Positions 10,582 to 22,487 of a stretch of DNA of 64,000 bases are shown here, piece by piece (the first letter of the stretch is position 1; every line of letters starts with the position of its first letter). The translations under genes were made by a program, and so were the position numbers. Under the pieces are notes generated by a model that worked only from the letters and a program-made list of their open reading frames with translations, made no database searches and was not told the DNA's origin. Source of the DNA: Arctopsyche grandis (Eukaryota > Arthropoda > Insecta > Trichoptera > Hydropsychidae); NCBI RefSeq assembly GCF_051622035.1, contig NC_135364.1, forward strand, positions 14,935,501 through 14,999,500, read 5' to 3'.

Positions 10582-10908
10582 TTATAATTCATTTAGAGAG
10601 CGTAGAAACTCACTTTCAGTAGTGTATTCTTGGTCTTGAGATTCCTCATCTATAATAATCTTTGGTTTTTCTACTTTTTCTTGGCGTTTATTTTCCTTTT
10701 TTGGAATAATGTGTGAATGAGTACATGTCGGATCTGAATCCAACTCACAACCATTTACAACGTGGACATAAGCAGTTCTCTCACGTATGAGTCTCTGAAA
10801 GTAAACTTCATCTTCTTGCAAATCATATATCCTGTCGAGTCGATCATCAAGATATACATTCCCAAACAATGTAGTGAATGCAATTAAAAAAAATAACTTA
10901 AAAGCCAT
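10582..10908 (-). CDS. Small secreted protein, family not recognised (108 aa)
   Basis: The frame starts MAFKLFFLIAFTTLFGNVYL, a typical signal peptide (Lys, hydrophobic core, small residues near the cut). The mature part of about 88 residues is strongly charged, with DDRLDRIYDLQEDEVYFQRL, then two cysteines in NGCELDSDPTCTHSH that could pair, then a Lys/Glu-rich tail ending EFLRSLNEL. No known domain is recognised. It is unlikely to be a chance frame in such AT-rich DNA, because it has a signal peptide, balanced amino-acid use, an acceptor-like TTTTAG directly before the ATG, and a promoter and first exon upstream. A short extracellular peptide, prohormone-like or immune-type protein is possible, but no function can be assigned. 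An Arg-Glu-Arg and a Lys-Lys site could be processing sites (speculative). Confidence 0.72.
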   Translation of the reverse strand: MAFKLFFLIAFTTLFGNVYLDDRLDRIYDLQEDEVYFQRLIRERTAYVHVVNGCELDSDPTCTHSHIIPKKENKRQEKVEKPKIIIDEESQDQEYTTESEFLRSLNEL

Positions 10909-11097
10909 CTAAAATGAATGAAAACGACGCCATTTTTATTACATATCATAATATTAAAGCATATATAACAATATTAAAACAAAGGAACCATATGAATTTT
11001 TAATCAAAATATATTCATATACAAAGAAAATACTACACATTACTCTTACAATATTTTACAATTAAACAAAAAATGCTTGTATTTATATATATATTAC

Positions 11098-11156
11098 CAT
11101 TAGTTTGTTAATTACTTCCAGCCACTATTATAACACCAAGTAATCGACTGACTGAC
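11098..11156 (-). other. Probable 5' exon of the small secreted-protein gene
   Basis: On the minus strand the sequence ends CTAATG|GTAATA at 11098. It pairs with the acceptor TTTTAG just before 10908 to give a 189-base intron. Joining the two would put an ATG directly in front of the annotated ATG and in frame (Met-Met-Ala-Phe), so translation may begin one codon earlier. Otherwise the exon is untranslated leader. Confidence 0.45.
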
Positions 11157-11183
11157 TACAATTGCTCCAACAACATACATATA
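11145..11183 (-). promoter_or_regulatory. TATA box and TCAGT initiator
   Basis: On the minus strand TATAT lies at 11183-11179, and the repeated initiator motif TCAGTCAGTC lies about 26-30 bases downstream, at roughly 11146-11157. TCAGT is the classical arthropod initiator. Spacing and order fit a focused promoter for the small minus-strand gene. Confidence 0.5.
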
Positions 11184-11569
11184 ACTGAAATTTATTGTTG
11201 CAATTGCTAAATATTTAAGAGAAACCGTTCTATTTATGTATGTGTATATAAATCAAGGGTTTTATTTATTGTATTTTCTCCGCTGAATATTTCTAAGAAT
11301 ATTTTCAAAGATATTTTGTACAGCCGGAAGCCATTTTTCGGAATGTTCATTTGCATTCATCGCTCTTTCGACCGGAAGTTACCCTTGAGTCTCCGGATAT
11401 CATGAAAAATATTTCAGCTTTGAATATTTTTGATATCAGAAACGCTCCTCCTTCAAATCGCCAGAGGCCAATAAAACTGAACCTTTTACATAATAACCTT
11501 TATATGTAGAAAATAATCTTTTCTTTCTTATGTTGTAAAAACTTTACATACTATATTTATATATGTATT

Positions 11570-12000
11570 ATAGACCAGCTGTCGCCAACCTATGGGACCA
11601 CACGGACCATTAAATTCATAATTTTAAATACCGTGGACCACTAATATGATTTATGTAAGCAGGGCTGTGTTATTTTACATTTCAAGGGTTATTTATATCA
11701 AGGGTTATTTTACTAATTTGTTTCATATATTGTGACGAGGGAACTGACCATTCTGAAAACCAGAACGGATCTTTCCCTAAATTTTATTATGCCATAAGTA
11801 AGTAAAATCCGTTACTCGAAAACAGGTATACCATTTTGCTTAGTGTCCAAAAAACCCTAAGAGTATAAAGGCCAAATAATGCTTTTATACTTCTGTTAAA
11901 AATACATATTATTTGCGGGGGTCCCAGGCCCCCCTCGAAAGCCGGGCCCCGGGTTATTTGCATACCCTTCCCCCATTCAATGTAAAGAAATTATAAATGC
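11570..12000. repeat. Degenerate hAT-like repeat fragments
   Basis: CAGCTGTCGCCAACC at about 11577 resembles the starts of hAT elements (CAGGGGTCGCCAACC type). About 11918-11985 holds an unusually GC-rich patch (GGGGGTCCCAGGCCCCCC, then CCGGGCCCCGGG), similar in style to the GGGGGCCCCC patches near both ends of the hAT element at 40224-40974. No complete element or target duplication is visible. Confidence 0.35.
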
Positions 12001-12194
12001 ATATTTAATTAATATAAAATCATAAATGCTTATTTAATCACAACAAAATCTTTAAAGGTGTTTGATTGTAAAAAAAAATCAAAGTTATTTTAATCATTAC
12101 AAAATAATCGAAGCTTATTTAAATATTACCCAATTTTAGTACGATAATTGTTCCTGTTTGTTTGAAATAAGTTTACTGATTTTTGGCTCCGATT

Positions 12195-12625
12195 TATTTA
12201 TTTATACCAGGAAGGCCTAACAGATAACCCCAATGCGCCTTCCTGGCCAGAAACATTGTACATTTTGATACAAGTGTAATTAGAATTAAACAAAGTAAAC
12301 ACAGAGACATATGTACATATGTATATGGTCAAAATTGTAAATTACAACATTTTTTTAAACAATTCAGCGAAATTCAGTAAATACACATCAATTAACATCC
12401 ACAGAGACATTTATGGTCAAATTTGTAAATTTGCAGCATTTTATACAATTCAGCGAAATTCGAGATTGCTGAAAACTCGAGATTTGCGAGGAAATGGGTA
12501 AGGCAGATAATTTATTGGAACCGTTTCAATGAAAATCAGATAAATCGCCAAACTCTGATGGCAAACGATCGACCTGGAGTCACAAATCCATGGTCTGGCC
12601 AGCAGAAACCATCAAAGCATCTATT
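12195..12625 (-). repeat. tRNA-derived SINE, tail subtype A
   Basis: Minus-strand copy. From left to right it has the A/T-rich tail (ATTTATTTATTTATA), then the tail hairpin CCAGGAAGGC (12207-12216) with GCCTTCCTGG (12237-12246). The core with CAGATAAATCGCCAAACTCTG and CGATCGACCTGGAGTCAC follows, and a decayed tRNA-like head near 12590-12620 that has lost its B box. A segment of about 60-70 bp inside it is duplicated (starts near 12299 and 12401). Confidence 0.65.
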
Positions 12626-14235
12626 CCAATGACGTTACTGCGAGTCATTTTTATTTCAAGCCAAGTTTTAATTGCTGTGACAGATGAAAATGTCTATTCA
12701 CACAAATATTCTGTTGAAATTGAACCAAAATTCGCAATTTAACACTATCGTGACGTCACGCTTTACTTTTATTGTTTCTCCTCTAATACAGTTAGTGAAT
12801 TTAGTGCAATATAAAGATGAAAACTGTCATTCAGAATATAAGAATTTATTTTTATATTACTTTGATTATATACATAGAATATTATTAATCGAATACAAAA
12901 AATGCAAATGATTCTGCAGGCCATCAAAATTTTCTCGTGACCTATCAATTGACGATCGCTATCATAGATAATATTTAAATGTATTTTTGTAACTATAACT
13001 TTATTTAAACTGCCTATTATTCTATAAGTATTAATAAATAAATATGCCTTTCCCATCTGTGATCCGTACTTGATACATACGTGTATGTATGTACATAAAT
13101 AGTAGCAAAACTTGAGAATCAAAAAATCCACTCATGTTTTACATACATATATATTATATGTACATATATACAATACCTATATATGTATGTATGTATGCGT
13201 AGAATGGTGGTTGTGGGGTCAGCTGATGGCCACCACCGGTTTCCACATGAACTTTATGACGCCATCGAGATCTCTCTACCGAGTTAATAAAATTATTCAT
13301 AGTCAATTCTCGTCAGGCTGATGATGCAAGATGAACCGTAGTATCGACGATTCCAAGAAATTAAATCGTAATAGTGTTACTCGTCATATGTACGAAATTA
13401 TCCCACGGTCAAAACATCCCGAAATATATTTACGGAAATAATCTCGAGACGGTGACCTTTTGTTTACGTCTTACCATTCCTATTCCTCCATTGCACTGTA
13501 CATATATTATCACATTAGAGCCAAACATTGAAAAAATAGTAAATATCGATATAAAATCTTCTGAAGATTAATAAAAAAAATAATTTAAAATGAATATAAT
13601 AATACTGAGAATCGTCATAACTTGGATTTTATGGTTGATTCAATAAGAATTAAGTACAGAGAACTTTTTATAGACCATTAAGCGCTTTAACGCATCATTG
13701 GATTTAAAATTAGTTATTTTATGGCGTATTAAAATAATATCGTAAAATATACATATGTGAGCATATATTATAAAATATTTATATATTGTAATAAAAAAAA
13801 AAATAAGAAAAAAAATATATATATACATATATACATACATATATGCTTGGCTTAATTTTTCAAAATTCTGAGAAGTAACATGAACATATTATATGTACAT
13901 ACCTACATATGTACATATGTATATACAGGTATTTGTATTTTTCGTGTGGTGTAATTAGTTGCGATGTGCGCTTATTGTGTTAGTTTGCCCACAAAATAAA
14001 CAAAAATACGAATATGCACGACACTGGCGCTCAGGTGGCCACACGTTAATGTCAGGGCTTTCCAAGCAAACGATGAGCACAGATTTAAATACGTACACAT
14101 TTCTTGCGATGTATTATATTTAAGCATGCCCTTGTGTCTTGCTCATTTCGATAGCGTTATATACATATGTACTAAATGAGAAACCGAGAAATCGAGAAAG
14201 AGAGAGTTTCAACAAACACCACTGTATATATGTAT
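12626..14235. other. AT-rich intergenic, no gene seen
   Basis: No supported coding region. Open frames here are short and low-complexity. Palindromic TACATATGTA-type short repeats cluster at 13080-13200 and 13745-13925. A TGACGTCA octamer (CRE-like) lies at 12751-12758; its meaning is unknown. Confidence 0.5.
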
Positions 14236-14640
14236 GCAGCATAGACTAGTGGTTAACATATAATGCTTTCGAACAAAGTGGTCACGGGTCCAATCCCACC
14301 GGTTGCTGCTGACCAGACCTGAATATTTGTGACTCCAGGTCGATTGTTTCCTATCAGAGTTTGCCAATTTTCTCTGATTTCATTGTTGAAACGGTTCCCG
14401 ATTAAAAATTAGCTAAAAATCTTTCCTACCTACTATGTCGCCACTATACGGACTATGATTAATGTACAATAAAATGTATGTACAATTCATAGATGTCTCG
14501 TTAATTTGCGAGTTTTCAGTGTCTCATAATTCAGCGACTTGTATAATAAAAATGCTGTATTATTTGTAATTTGCCAGGAAGGCGCATTGGGGTTTACCTG
14601 TAAAGCCTTCCTGGTTAAAATGTAATAAAAATAATCTATG
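14236..14640 (+). repeat. tRNA-derived SINE, best-preserved copy
   Basis: The head has pol III-type boxes: A-box-like TAGACTAGTGG (14242-14252) and B-box-like GGGTCCAATCCC (14286-14297), a normal tRNA spacing. The shared core follows (CTCCAGGTCGATTG, CTATCAGAGTTTGCCAATT, TTTCATTGTTGAAACGGTTCC), then a region of about 150 bp, then a tail with an inverted repeat, CCAGGAAGGC near 14573 and GCCTTCCTGG near 14606. It is followed directly by a TG microsatellite. Confidence 0.75.
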
Positions 14641-14647
14641 AAATGAA

Positions 14648-14651
<4 letters not shown>

Positions 14652-14704
<53 letters not shown>
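14652..14704 (+). repeat. TG dinucleotide microsatellite (about 26 units)
   Basis: An uninterrupted run of TG repeats directly follows the SINE. It creates a His/Thr run on the minus strand, so the 89-codon frame there is an artefact. Confidence 0.95.
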
Positions 14705-14705
<1 letters not shown>

Positions 14706-14930
14706 TCGAATAGGCTGCTAAACTTTTAGGATTTGTTGTGTGCATGTGCGGGAAGATTACTGTGAAAAAAAAACGGGAAAAACCTGAACGAAAACGGGAA
14801 AAACGGGAATGAGTGTCATTGCAATGCAATCATTTCAAATGTGTTCGCTGCCTGCGTTTTTCCGACAAATGGAAACGGGAATTGCATGCGTTATTGTGGC
14901 ATTGCAACGCATGCCGGGTTCAGCTAGTAA
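14705..14930 (-). repeat. Interspersed repeat ending ACTAGCTGAACCCGGC (minus)
   Basis: The right end reads GCCGGGTTCAGCTAGT, the reverse complement of ACTAGCTGAACCCGGC, a start I associate with a widespread class of insect interspersed repeats. It contains repeated AACGGGAAAAAC-like blocks and an inverted pair around GCATGC (14885-14890 and 14911-14916). The family is not named with confidence. Confidence 0.4.
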
Positions 14931-14937
14931 ATAAATA

Positions 14938-15689
14938 AATAGCTACTGATCTACTGATCATATTCTATTTTACAATTTTAATTTAATTTTGTTAGTAATC
15001 ATAGTATTATATTATTTTACTGTTAATATTTATATTTATTTATTTATTTAAGTTTGGACCGTTGTAGCATTACAGGAATTCCTAATATACAACATAATAA
15101 GAAAAATAGCTCTAAAAAATAAAAATACAATTCTCATTCTGACCATACCCATGACAAATCTTGATTTGACCTAAACATGAGAAAAAAACAAAAATCTGCA
15201 TACATTGAAAATTGGTGAGTCACTTTTAGTCAGTAATTCAATATTCATATATTGAATCTAACCAGTAGATTCTATGACAGAATCACTAATAACTAGAGGT
15301 AGGATAGTCACAGTGCTATCCATTGTTCGGCAAACCTTTAACAATGCATTTACAACCTTTAAACAATACACGGCCCCCTCAGGCTCCGGTGACTACTAAT
15401 AACCATACTAACACACTTGTGAAGAGTCTCTGTGATTACAACAAAATGTCTATACCCTTCAGGTATAAACACAGATTACCTAAACACAGTCTGCTTTAGG
15501 TCATCGACTTTAGTGAGTCTTTAATTAATATTATGTATTAGATGTATTATGAGCATTTATAAAGATTGTAAATAGGTTTTTGAGCTCTTTTTCCTATTAT
15601 GCTGTAGATTAACATTAGAATAATATAATACTATGATTACTAACCAAATTAAATTAAATTGTAAAATTATCAGTAGACCAGTAGCTATT
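14938..15689. mobile_element. MITE with long terminal inverted repeats (about 750 bp)
   Basis: The left arm at about 14938-15028 (AATAGCTACTGATCTACTGA, then TTTTACAATTTTAATTTAAT, then GTTAGTAATCATAGTATTAT) is matched by the reverse complement of 15607-15689, with a few mismatches and small gaps over 85-90 bp. The interior has no open frame of note. A target-site duplication is not clear. A third copy of the left arm stands alone at 60312-60383, so this is a dispersed family. The superfamily is unknown. Confidence 0.75.
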
Positions 15690-15790
15690 AAAATAGATAT
15701 AAGATGCATTGTGAACATAATTTCGTAATAATAAAAAGCATTTAAAAATCAAAAATCAAAAATATATTGAATAAAAAAATTAATGCACTT

Positions 15791-15842
15791 TGAATTTTTA
15801 CGACTTCAACTCCAGCCTAAACACCTCGACTCCACAGCCCTG
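15791..15842. repeat. hAT-type terminal fragment (ACTCCACAGCCCTG end)
   Basis: Sequence ending CTCGACTCCACAGCCCTG matches the right end of the element at 31530-32082. Only the end of about 50 bp is recognisable. Confidence 0.5.
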
Positions 15843-15849
15843 TGTAAAA

Positions 15850-16630
15850 AAAAAACACACCTGAATCCTACAGTTGATAGCACCTGGCGCTAATAGCGAT
15901 CAGCCGAAGAGAACTCGCAAAAGAGAACCGCGCTCAGTTTGCTGCGGTCGAGGGACGGGTATACACGTCATCGTCGCTTTTAACCGGCACTTGTCGCCTA
16001 GCAACCGGAATAAACAAACCGGAAAACCTGTCAACTTGGGAAACGCTGTGAATCATCCTGGAGCACAACACTGCCAGCCAGACAGTGTTAGCATCGATTT
16101 TAAACAGTGCATTATAGTTTCTGAACTCGGGAATTCCCGACTTCGCGGGTAGAGTGCAGTGCTTTTTTTACAGTGCAGTTTTGTATTTTGTTCCATCACA
16201 CACATCTCAGTGACCTCACCTTCGACTCTTTAAGCTGACTCCGTGTGTCACGGGTGTGACACCACCTGCATTCACCTGCTGTTCGGTGTTTTTTTGACCG
16301 GTGAGTTTTTGATTTTCACCTTTTTTTTACAACATCCACTGCTACTTTTCAACCTTTTAGAACCGATCATAAATAAGAATGCCAACTCTAGTATAAAAAA
16401 ACTGGTCAGGATAACTTTGTCAGGACAATATGTATTCACAAATTCTACCTCATTTATCGACAATATGAAAAACATATGAAAAATAATAATAAAAAATTTG
16501 AATGCTTTAAAAAATAAAGTATTCAAAAAGAGTACTAAATCAGCTAGCGTTTTTTCTGATTTGGAACAAAGCAACTGTATAAGGGACTGTCCTTCGCATA
16601 GGTGTATAATTAATAGGCAGTCCTAATTGC
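15850..16630 (+). other. Less AT-rich island: LINE 5' end or leader exon
   Basis: Base composition is clearly less AT-rich than the surroundings up to about 16310. A donor-like CCG|GTGAGT lies at 16300-16305. Downstream, a frame near 16500-16620 reads VFKKSTKSASVFSDLEQS, the kind of sequence that starts some LINE ORF1 or gag proteins. Both readings are weak: the 5' UTR and ORF1 start of a dead retroelement (preferred), or a non-coding first exon of an unseen gene. The 92-codon frame at 15874-16152 resembles no known protein. Confidence 0.3.
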
Positions 16631-18577
16631 AGCCGTAACTACACATGTAATCTATCAAAAAGTAGGTTTATAATATTGTATATCTATATGTAATCTCACC
16701 GGGGATATGGCGTGTTCTTCGCAGATTAGATCTTCCGTATTCTTCCTGTCGTTATACGCGTATAAGTACATAGATATACCTTGTAAAACGAGCGTTTACC
16801 TTCCGTTTTACCTCGTTCGTTATATCCTAGCAAGGTGAATTTTTCCACGTCTTTGCAGCTTCAAAGGTATGTATGTACCTTGATAATAATCGTTCCCGTT
16901 TTCTAGGAAAATCTTCTTTATGTACGTACATATGTAGGTGGTGCAAGCTCTTCTTCGGGAAGCTTTTGTCTTTGAAGATTTGCAGTGTTGTCAATTGAGA
17001 CGTTTTCAGAACGCGTACTATACCTTTATGTGTATGTTTACATACATGTGTACACAATTCTTTTGATAAAATTCTAGGAATTTGTCAAGGTATGCGAAAT
17101 TTATCGCGCGAAATTGTCGGCTAGATTCTGTTGAAAAGAAAATTCTCGGAAGGAATGATTCAGTATATTCGTGTTAAAAAAAAAATAGGATACCCTTACT
17201 ATGTAGTAAACCCGGGTGCGACTTACCTATTACAGGTATTCCATTTCGATTGTGTAAGGTTTTGCGATTATTTAGTTCTCAAACTTACTTTTAATGTGTT
17301 TCAATGAAAGTACATAGTACCTATCTGTATTTTTGATGATGAACTTAATTGAATATACGCTTTATAATTCAGTGCTTCTTATCTAATTTTACTATATACA
17401 AGTGTAGGTTTTAATTAAATGTTTCGAATCGCTAATTCGTGTTTATAATCTCAACGTAGTTTTACTTTGCCTAAATTTAACGTAGCCTACAATATAATGA
17501 CTTTAATAAACCATAATCAAATTAATATTCACGCTCCTGCACTGCACTTAAAGATTATAATTTGACCTTCTATAGCACTTTTTATAAGACTGGTTTATTT
17601 ATCCGCGTCTAATTGAATCTAAGACATAAATTTGAAGGGCTGCTGATCAAGGTTGAAATCTCAGCTTCAACAAATTCGTTTCGTCGAATCATATATCTAC
17701 AGTTGTGTATTTTGTACTACAATTTGAGAATCTCTGTCCCATTTGACGTGCGTTTGTTTTGAAAGGACCTTCTCTCCTATTGTGCTGAAGCACTCCCGCA
17801 TACCTCACCAGGTAAGATAGCCTTTGCTCTCCGAAGTTTGATCCAACTCCTTTTCCTTTGAAAACGACGCGGCCGGCACAGATAAAAATAGGCTTTACGA
17901 CATATCGAATTCTTATTATTGTTGTTTTTGTTGTTGTTAACAGTGACATTAGTGCAATTTGGAACATTGCAAAAGCCGACCTTCGTAAACAAACTTTGTT
18001 GCGGAATGCTCCGCGTTGAGCAAAGCCAGCGTAAGTGCACACCTTCAATTTGAGCAAACATTTAACACGTTTAACAGAACCGGATCAACTGCGAAGTTTG
18101 TCGCAATCAATACACTTATTATGCCGCAGACAAGGCCGTCTTTGGTGTCTTGAAGTTGACGTTTGTTGAGCAACCAAAAGTCGATCAAAAGCGGTGAGGC
18201 TGCGTGTAGACGACAGGTTGCCTTCGTGGTCCTTGCGACATTTCAATACGTCAAATTACCTGTCTGTATGTTTTTAATGCGTGATTGGTTAGCTCTGATC
18301 CTTTTTAATCTGCCGAAAAGAAAAATAAATTGAATTTTCGTAGTGGAGTTTTGTAATTAAATTCTTTCGCTTCGATTCAATCTTATTATAAAACCACGAA
18401 AAGTTTTTCTTTGAAGTCGGCTTTAAATTATTCTATTAAATAAACGAGCGATAGTTAAAAATATTATCAATTATACGATAATGAAGATTTTATCGCCCTT
18501 TATAATCGTCGTTAATTTTGCGTGCCCGTGTAATTTTTTTCTTAATTATTAAACACACCATTTTTGATAATATAGTT
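16631..18577. other. Intergenic, no supported gene
   Basis: No convincing gene. Two overlapping minus-strand frames at 17689-18061 (122 and 94 codons) are mutually shadowing, lack recognisable domains and contain an Asn/Lys run coded by a TTG-type simple repeat at 17918-17940. I take them as chance. Moderate-GC patches at 16700-16850 and 17750-18240 could be old conserved elements. Confidence 0.5.
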
Positions 18578-19170
18578 CAGGAGTAGCTAAGCTATGGTAC
18601 ACGTACCAAAGGTGGCACGTATAACAATATACATAGATGGCACGTGAATGATTTACCAAATTTTTAGTTCATTTGGCAATTTTCATTCGGTATTTGTACA
18701 ACTTTTTTTTGTGAGTCATTATTTTCACGTTTGTGAGTCATTATTTTCTGAAATGAATTTTATTAAATCCAGCTTAAAATATTATTTGACGAATCTTGCT
18801 GGGCATCCATATTAACAAAAGTCACAAGATATGAAGTAGATGTAAACCATTTGTCTTCAAAAAAAAAAAACAGGAGCAAAAATATCATTAATAAATAATT
18901 GTTTTGTATTTTTATGTATCTACGTGTATTTTTTTATTCTATTTGTTATTATTACATTAAAATTTAATTTTTTATTGTTAGATTATTAATGTCTTTTTAT
19001 ATTGTATTTTGATGTTTATTATTATAGCTTTTAATTAATTTTTCTTTACTTTAACTTTATAATTTTGTTTAATTTTTTTCAATATAATGCTTCAAAGCTT
19101 TTTTTTCACGCCTGGTTAATAAATATTTGGAAATTTAGGCAGGCAAACGTAAAAAGATTTGTGACCCCTG
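18578..19170. mobile_element. hAT-like non-autonomous element (593 bp)
   Basis: The left end CAGGAGTAGCTAAGCTATGG (18578) and the right end ...GTGACCCCTG (19170) form a short imperfect inverted repeat, CAGG(A/G)GT. The 8 bases flanking it are ATATAGTT and ATATATGT (6 of 8 equal), as expected for an eroded 8-bp hAT target duplication. The interior is AT-rich and non-coding. Confidence 0.5.
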
Positions 19171-22100
19171 ATATATGTAGTTAATGGGACTCGACTCCCA
19201 AATTTGTTTTTTTTTTTTACAATATTTCCTAAATTCTTCCGATCGCTTTGCCATTTTGCGAGGTTTGGCCGCCAATAGAGATTTAACTTGCTTCCGCTTA
19301 TTCGATGGTGAAATATAATCGTAATAAACACGTTTAAGAATCCAAAAATTTTGGAGACGATGACAACTAAACATATGCCACTAGCCTGTAGCCTTATATG
19401 TTTGACTTTCCACCCCCCACTCGTTTTGTCAAATTTTAATTTTGTTTAAACGCCTATAACTAAATATAACTTTTTCATACTATATCTTATAAAATCTTCA
19501 TTTATAGGCTCTCATTATCTCTCATATATATATTTTTTTTCTTCACTAATAGGTTATTTCTGTGAAACTGTAAACTATATTAAAAATATAACATCAATTA
19601 CTAAACTTTAATGGATCGAACGTATCAACAAATTTAAATCTATAATATTATTGAGTACCTAAGTATCTACATACATATTACGTATAGTCTAATTAAATCT
19701 GACCTTTTGCTACATTTTTTCAAATACTTATGTATACCTAATTGCTTTGTTTACATTGAACTCATTTTAATGTGAATTTTATGACTGTGGTTAGGTACCC
19801 GTAATATTGCATTAATATAGCTATATTCATTGTAATTTATCCATATTTGGTTTATGTGTGTTTTAATGTATGTATGTTCTTACTTGGAAAGTCGCCAAAG
19901 CCGAACGAAGACGTATCGGAAATGAAGTCCTTTTACGAGAACGGAAGTCCGTGCAAGATTATGCGGGACGCGAAAAGATAAGGTTTGTAATACAGCCGAC
20001 AGGACGGCGGGTAGAAAATAGCCGTCGACTGTATAACAAAAACCCCGTTCATTTTCGTGGAAAACGCGCAACATCAATGGAAAGAAAATTAAATGAAAAT
20101 TGGATGAAAAAAGGGAACGCACGCTGCGAAACGAACGACCCGTGACGCGTTCGCGCGCCTGATGAAAAACGTAAAATTCCACTAAAATCCATATTAAATT
20201 TTAACGTTTGTACACTGTGAGAAAATTTCACGGATCATTCGCGTCTCGAAAGTGTGAAAAAACGCGTCGTTGTGTGTCACTTTCTAACTCGAAAATTGAT
20301 TCGCAAAACGCGTGACGAATCTATCGATTTATCCGAGCCGCTTATGAATCATGTCGTAACGAAGCCACACACCTATCTATCTCAATCATTAAATCATACT
20401 AATATCTACATTGTTTTTATTCTTGTTTCATATCGTTATCTAGTTCTTGTACACACAGTATCTTCACTGTATATTTACACAGCGCAGATGATTACTGAAG
20501 CGCGGATAAGAGGAGTAAATAAATATTATTACAGCATGCAAGTATAATCTTACGGTACAAAGAAAATTATATAATTATTTAATATAAAATTCAAATATTA
20601 ATTAAAATTACCAGTAGTAATTTACTATCGAGATATACCCATATATTAAACATTGTCGTTCTTGTAAGTTGAAATATGTATGTAGTTTCCGTGATGTAAA
20701 TCTATAAATTGTGGCTTATATTTAGACTTCCTCGTATTATTAATTGCTTTTCTTCGTATTATGTAAATAGGAAAATATATACATTTGTTTATATTACCTA
20801 TGCAATGTGTACATAATATAATATCATATTTAATAGTTCACGATCGTTTCGTTTAAATATGAAGCCGGCGAAAGTTTCGATTGTTTTGTTATGGTGTTGT
20901 TGTTGCTGTTTTTTTTCGATACCATTTATATACGTCTACCATTATTCTCTTCTGTAATTCGAAAGAGAACAAAATGGCGGGTATAACACGTTCGTTTGTG
21001 AATCGCCATTGTTTTAGCATTGATGTTCGGCCAAAAGCTGTGTTCCTTTTCGTGTTTTCACCTTGTTCATTGTGTTCGCTGGCTGTTTTCGACAGCCATT
21101 TTATTCACACGCATCGAAAATGGAAGAAAACGAACGCTATTTGACATATCATTTTGGATTTGAGCAAAATTAAATCAAATATCTATTGGATTTAGTCCCT
21201 TTTTCGTCGAAATAACCTAGTTTGACTGACGCAATGTCAAATCAACGTATCTTCAATGCGTGCGTAAAATGCATTTGGCAATCAACGCCTATTCATATTT
21301 TTTTCTACATTTTAGCAATACGGGGGGCGGTACAGAATCGGGCGATTATAAAATCCTGGCAAATTTTCACATGATAAAATTAGTTTGATGCAACTGTTTA
21401 CCTACTGCAATGATGAAATTTGATTGTATATAGTAGCGTGAATCAATTTCTCACACATATAAATTAATGATTAACATTACAAGATGTGCTGAATTCGACT
21501 CATATTTGAGTGCGATTATATGTATGTTAAAACAAAAATGCGTTTATAAAATTGAAAAGAAAGTGATTTAACAATGTTCCATTTCTGTGTTGCATCCATA
21601 AATCTGCTTTTTGTTTTGTAATTAGGTATATGTATGTACATATGTATGTAGTTCCATGCGTGCGTACACGGAATCAACGCAAGAAACACATTCCTATCTA
21701 TCTTTACATTATAAATCATGTCTTATCATTGTTTCTTCTCGTTGTGGACGTATCACGGCTTCAAAAAAAAAAAAACAAATTCAATTCGTCATGTCATTGT
21801 AAAAGGTTTCCTCAATGCAATGAATCATCCATTCAAATTACTAAAATCTTAAATACTTATTATATATGTTTATATAAAAAATTTAGTTTACATAATACAA
21901 AATCATGCAAATGATGTAGTTGCTTGTACATAATTAAATCATAGGATAAATCTCGTTTGTATATCAATGTAAGAGTGGGTCACCTATCGCAGGATCGTCG
22001 TTTTGGACCATTGTTTGGTTTCGAAAAAAATTTTTTCAAGGGCATCCCAAATACATAAATTAACCCGGCCGAACAATTCGGATGTTCGTGAAAAACACTA

Positions 22101-22487
22101 TTGTTTTGTTATTGTTGTTTTTGCATCGAACAATTCGGATTTTGCTCGAGCAATGTACTACACATAATTGATTCGAAAATGCCTGAGAAACGTTTACTTT
22201 AACGCGTTCGAAATTCGAAACAATGGAACACTTTCGCGCGGCGAAAAGGTTAAAACAAATTATTCGTCGCAGGCTACTTTCGATGTATCGAGACGAGGAG
22301 ATATTGCTCAATGGAATAAAATCGAAACAATTGGAGCGCATCTCGTAAAAGCGTTTCCCACTGATGATATGAGCGAAATTTTCCTATTTTACACATATTA
22401 ACCTCTATATATTTCAAATTAACCTCTAGGTAAACATATTATTCCCATAACTTTTTATATTGTATATAATTTTTTTCTTTATATGTG
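19171..22487. other. Intergenic, no supported gene
   Basis: No domain-bearing frame. Overlapping frames at 19870-20231 on both strands come from a moderate-GC stretch and shadow each other. A 14-bp direct repeat CGAACAATTCGGAT occurs at about 22070 and 22127. It could be a paired protein-binding site, but nothing else supports this. Confidence 0.5.

Noticed and set aside
14286..14297. tRNA gene (B box GGGTCCAATCCC)
   Set aside because: No cloverleaf with paired acceptor and anticodon stems, and the same sequence recurs as the head of a SINE.
14560..14829. 89-codon minus frame with a Thr/His run
   Set aside because: The run is the TG microsatellite translated; the rest is SINE and repeat sequence.
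17689..18061. 122- and 94-codon minus frames
   Set aside because: They overlap each other in different frames, lack domains and include a simple-repeat-coded stretch.
22070..22140. CGAACAATTCGGAT direct repeat as an operator or transposon end
   Set aside because: A single pair with no matching ends, target duplication or nearby gene.
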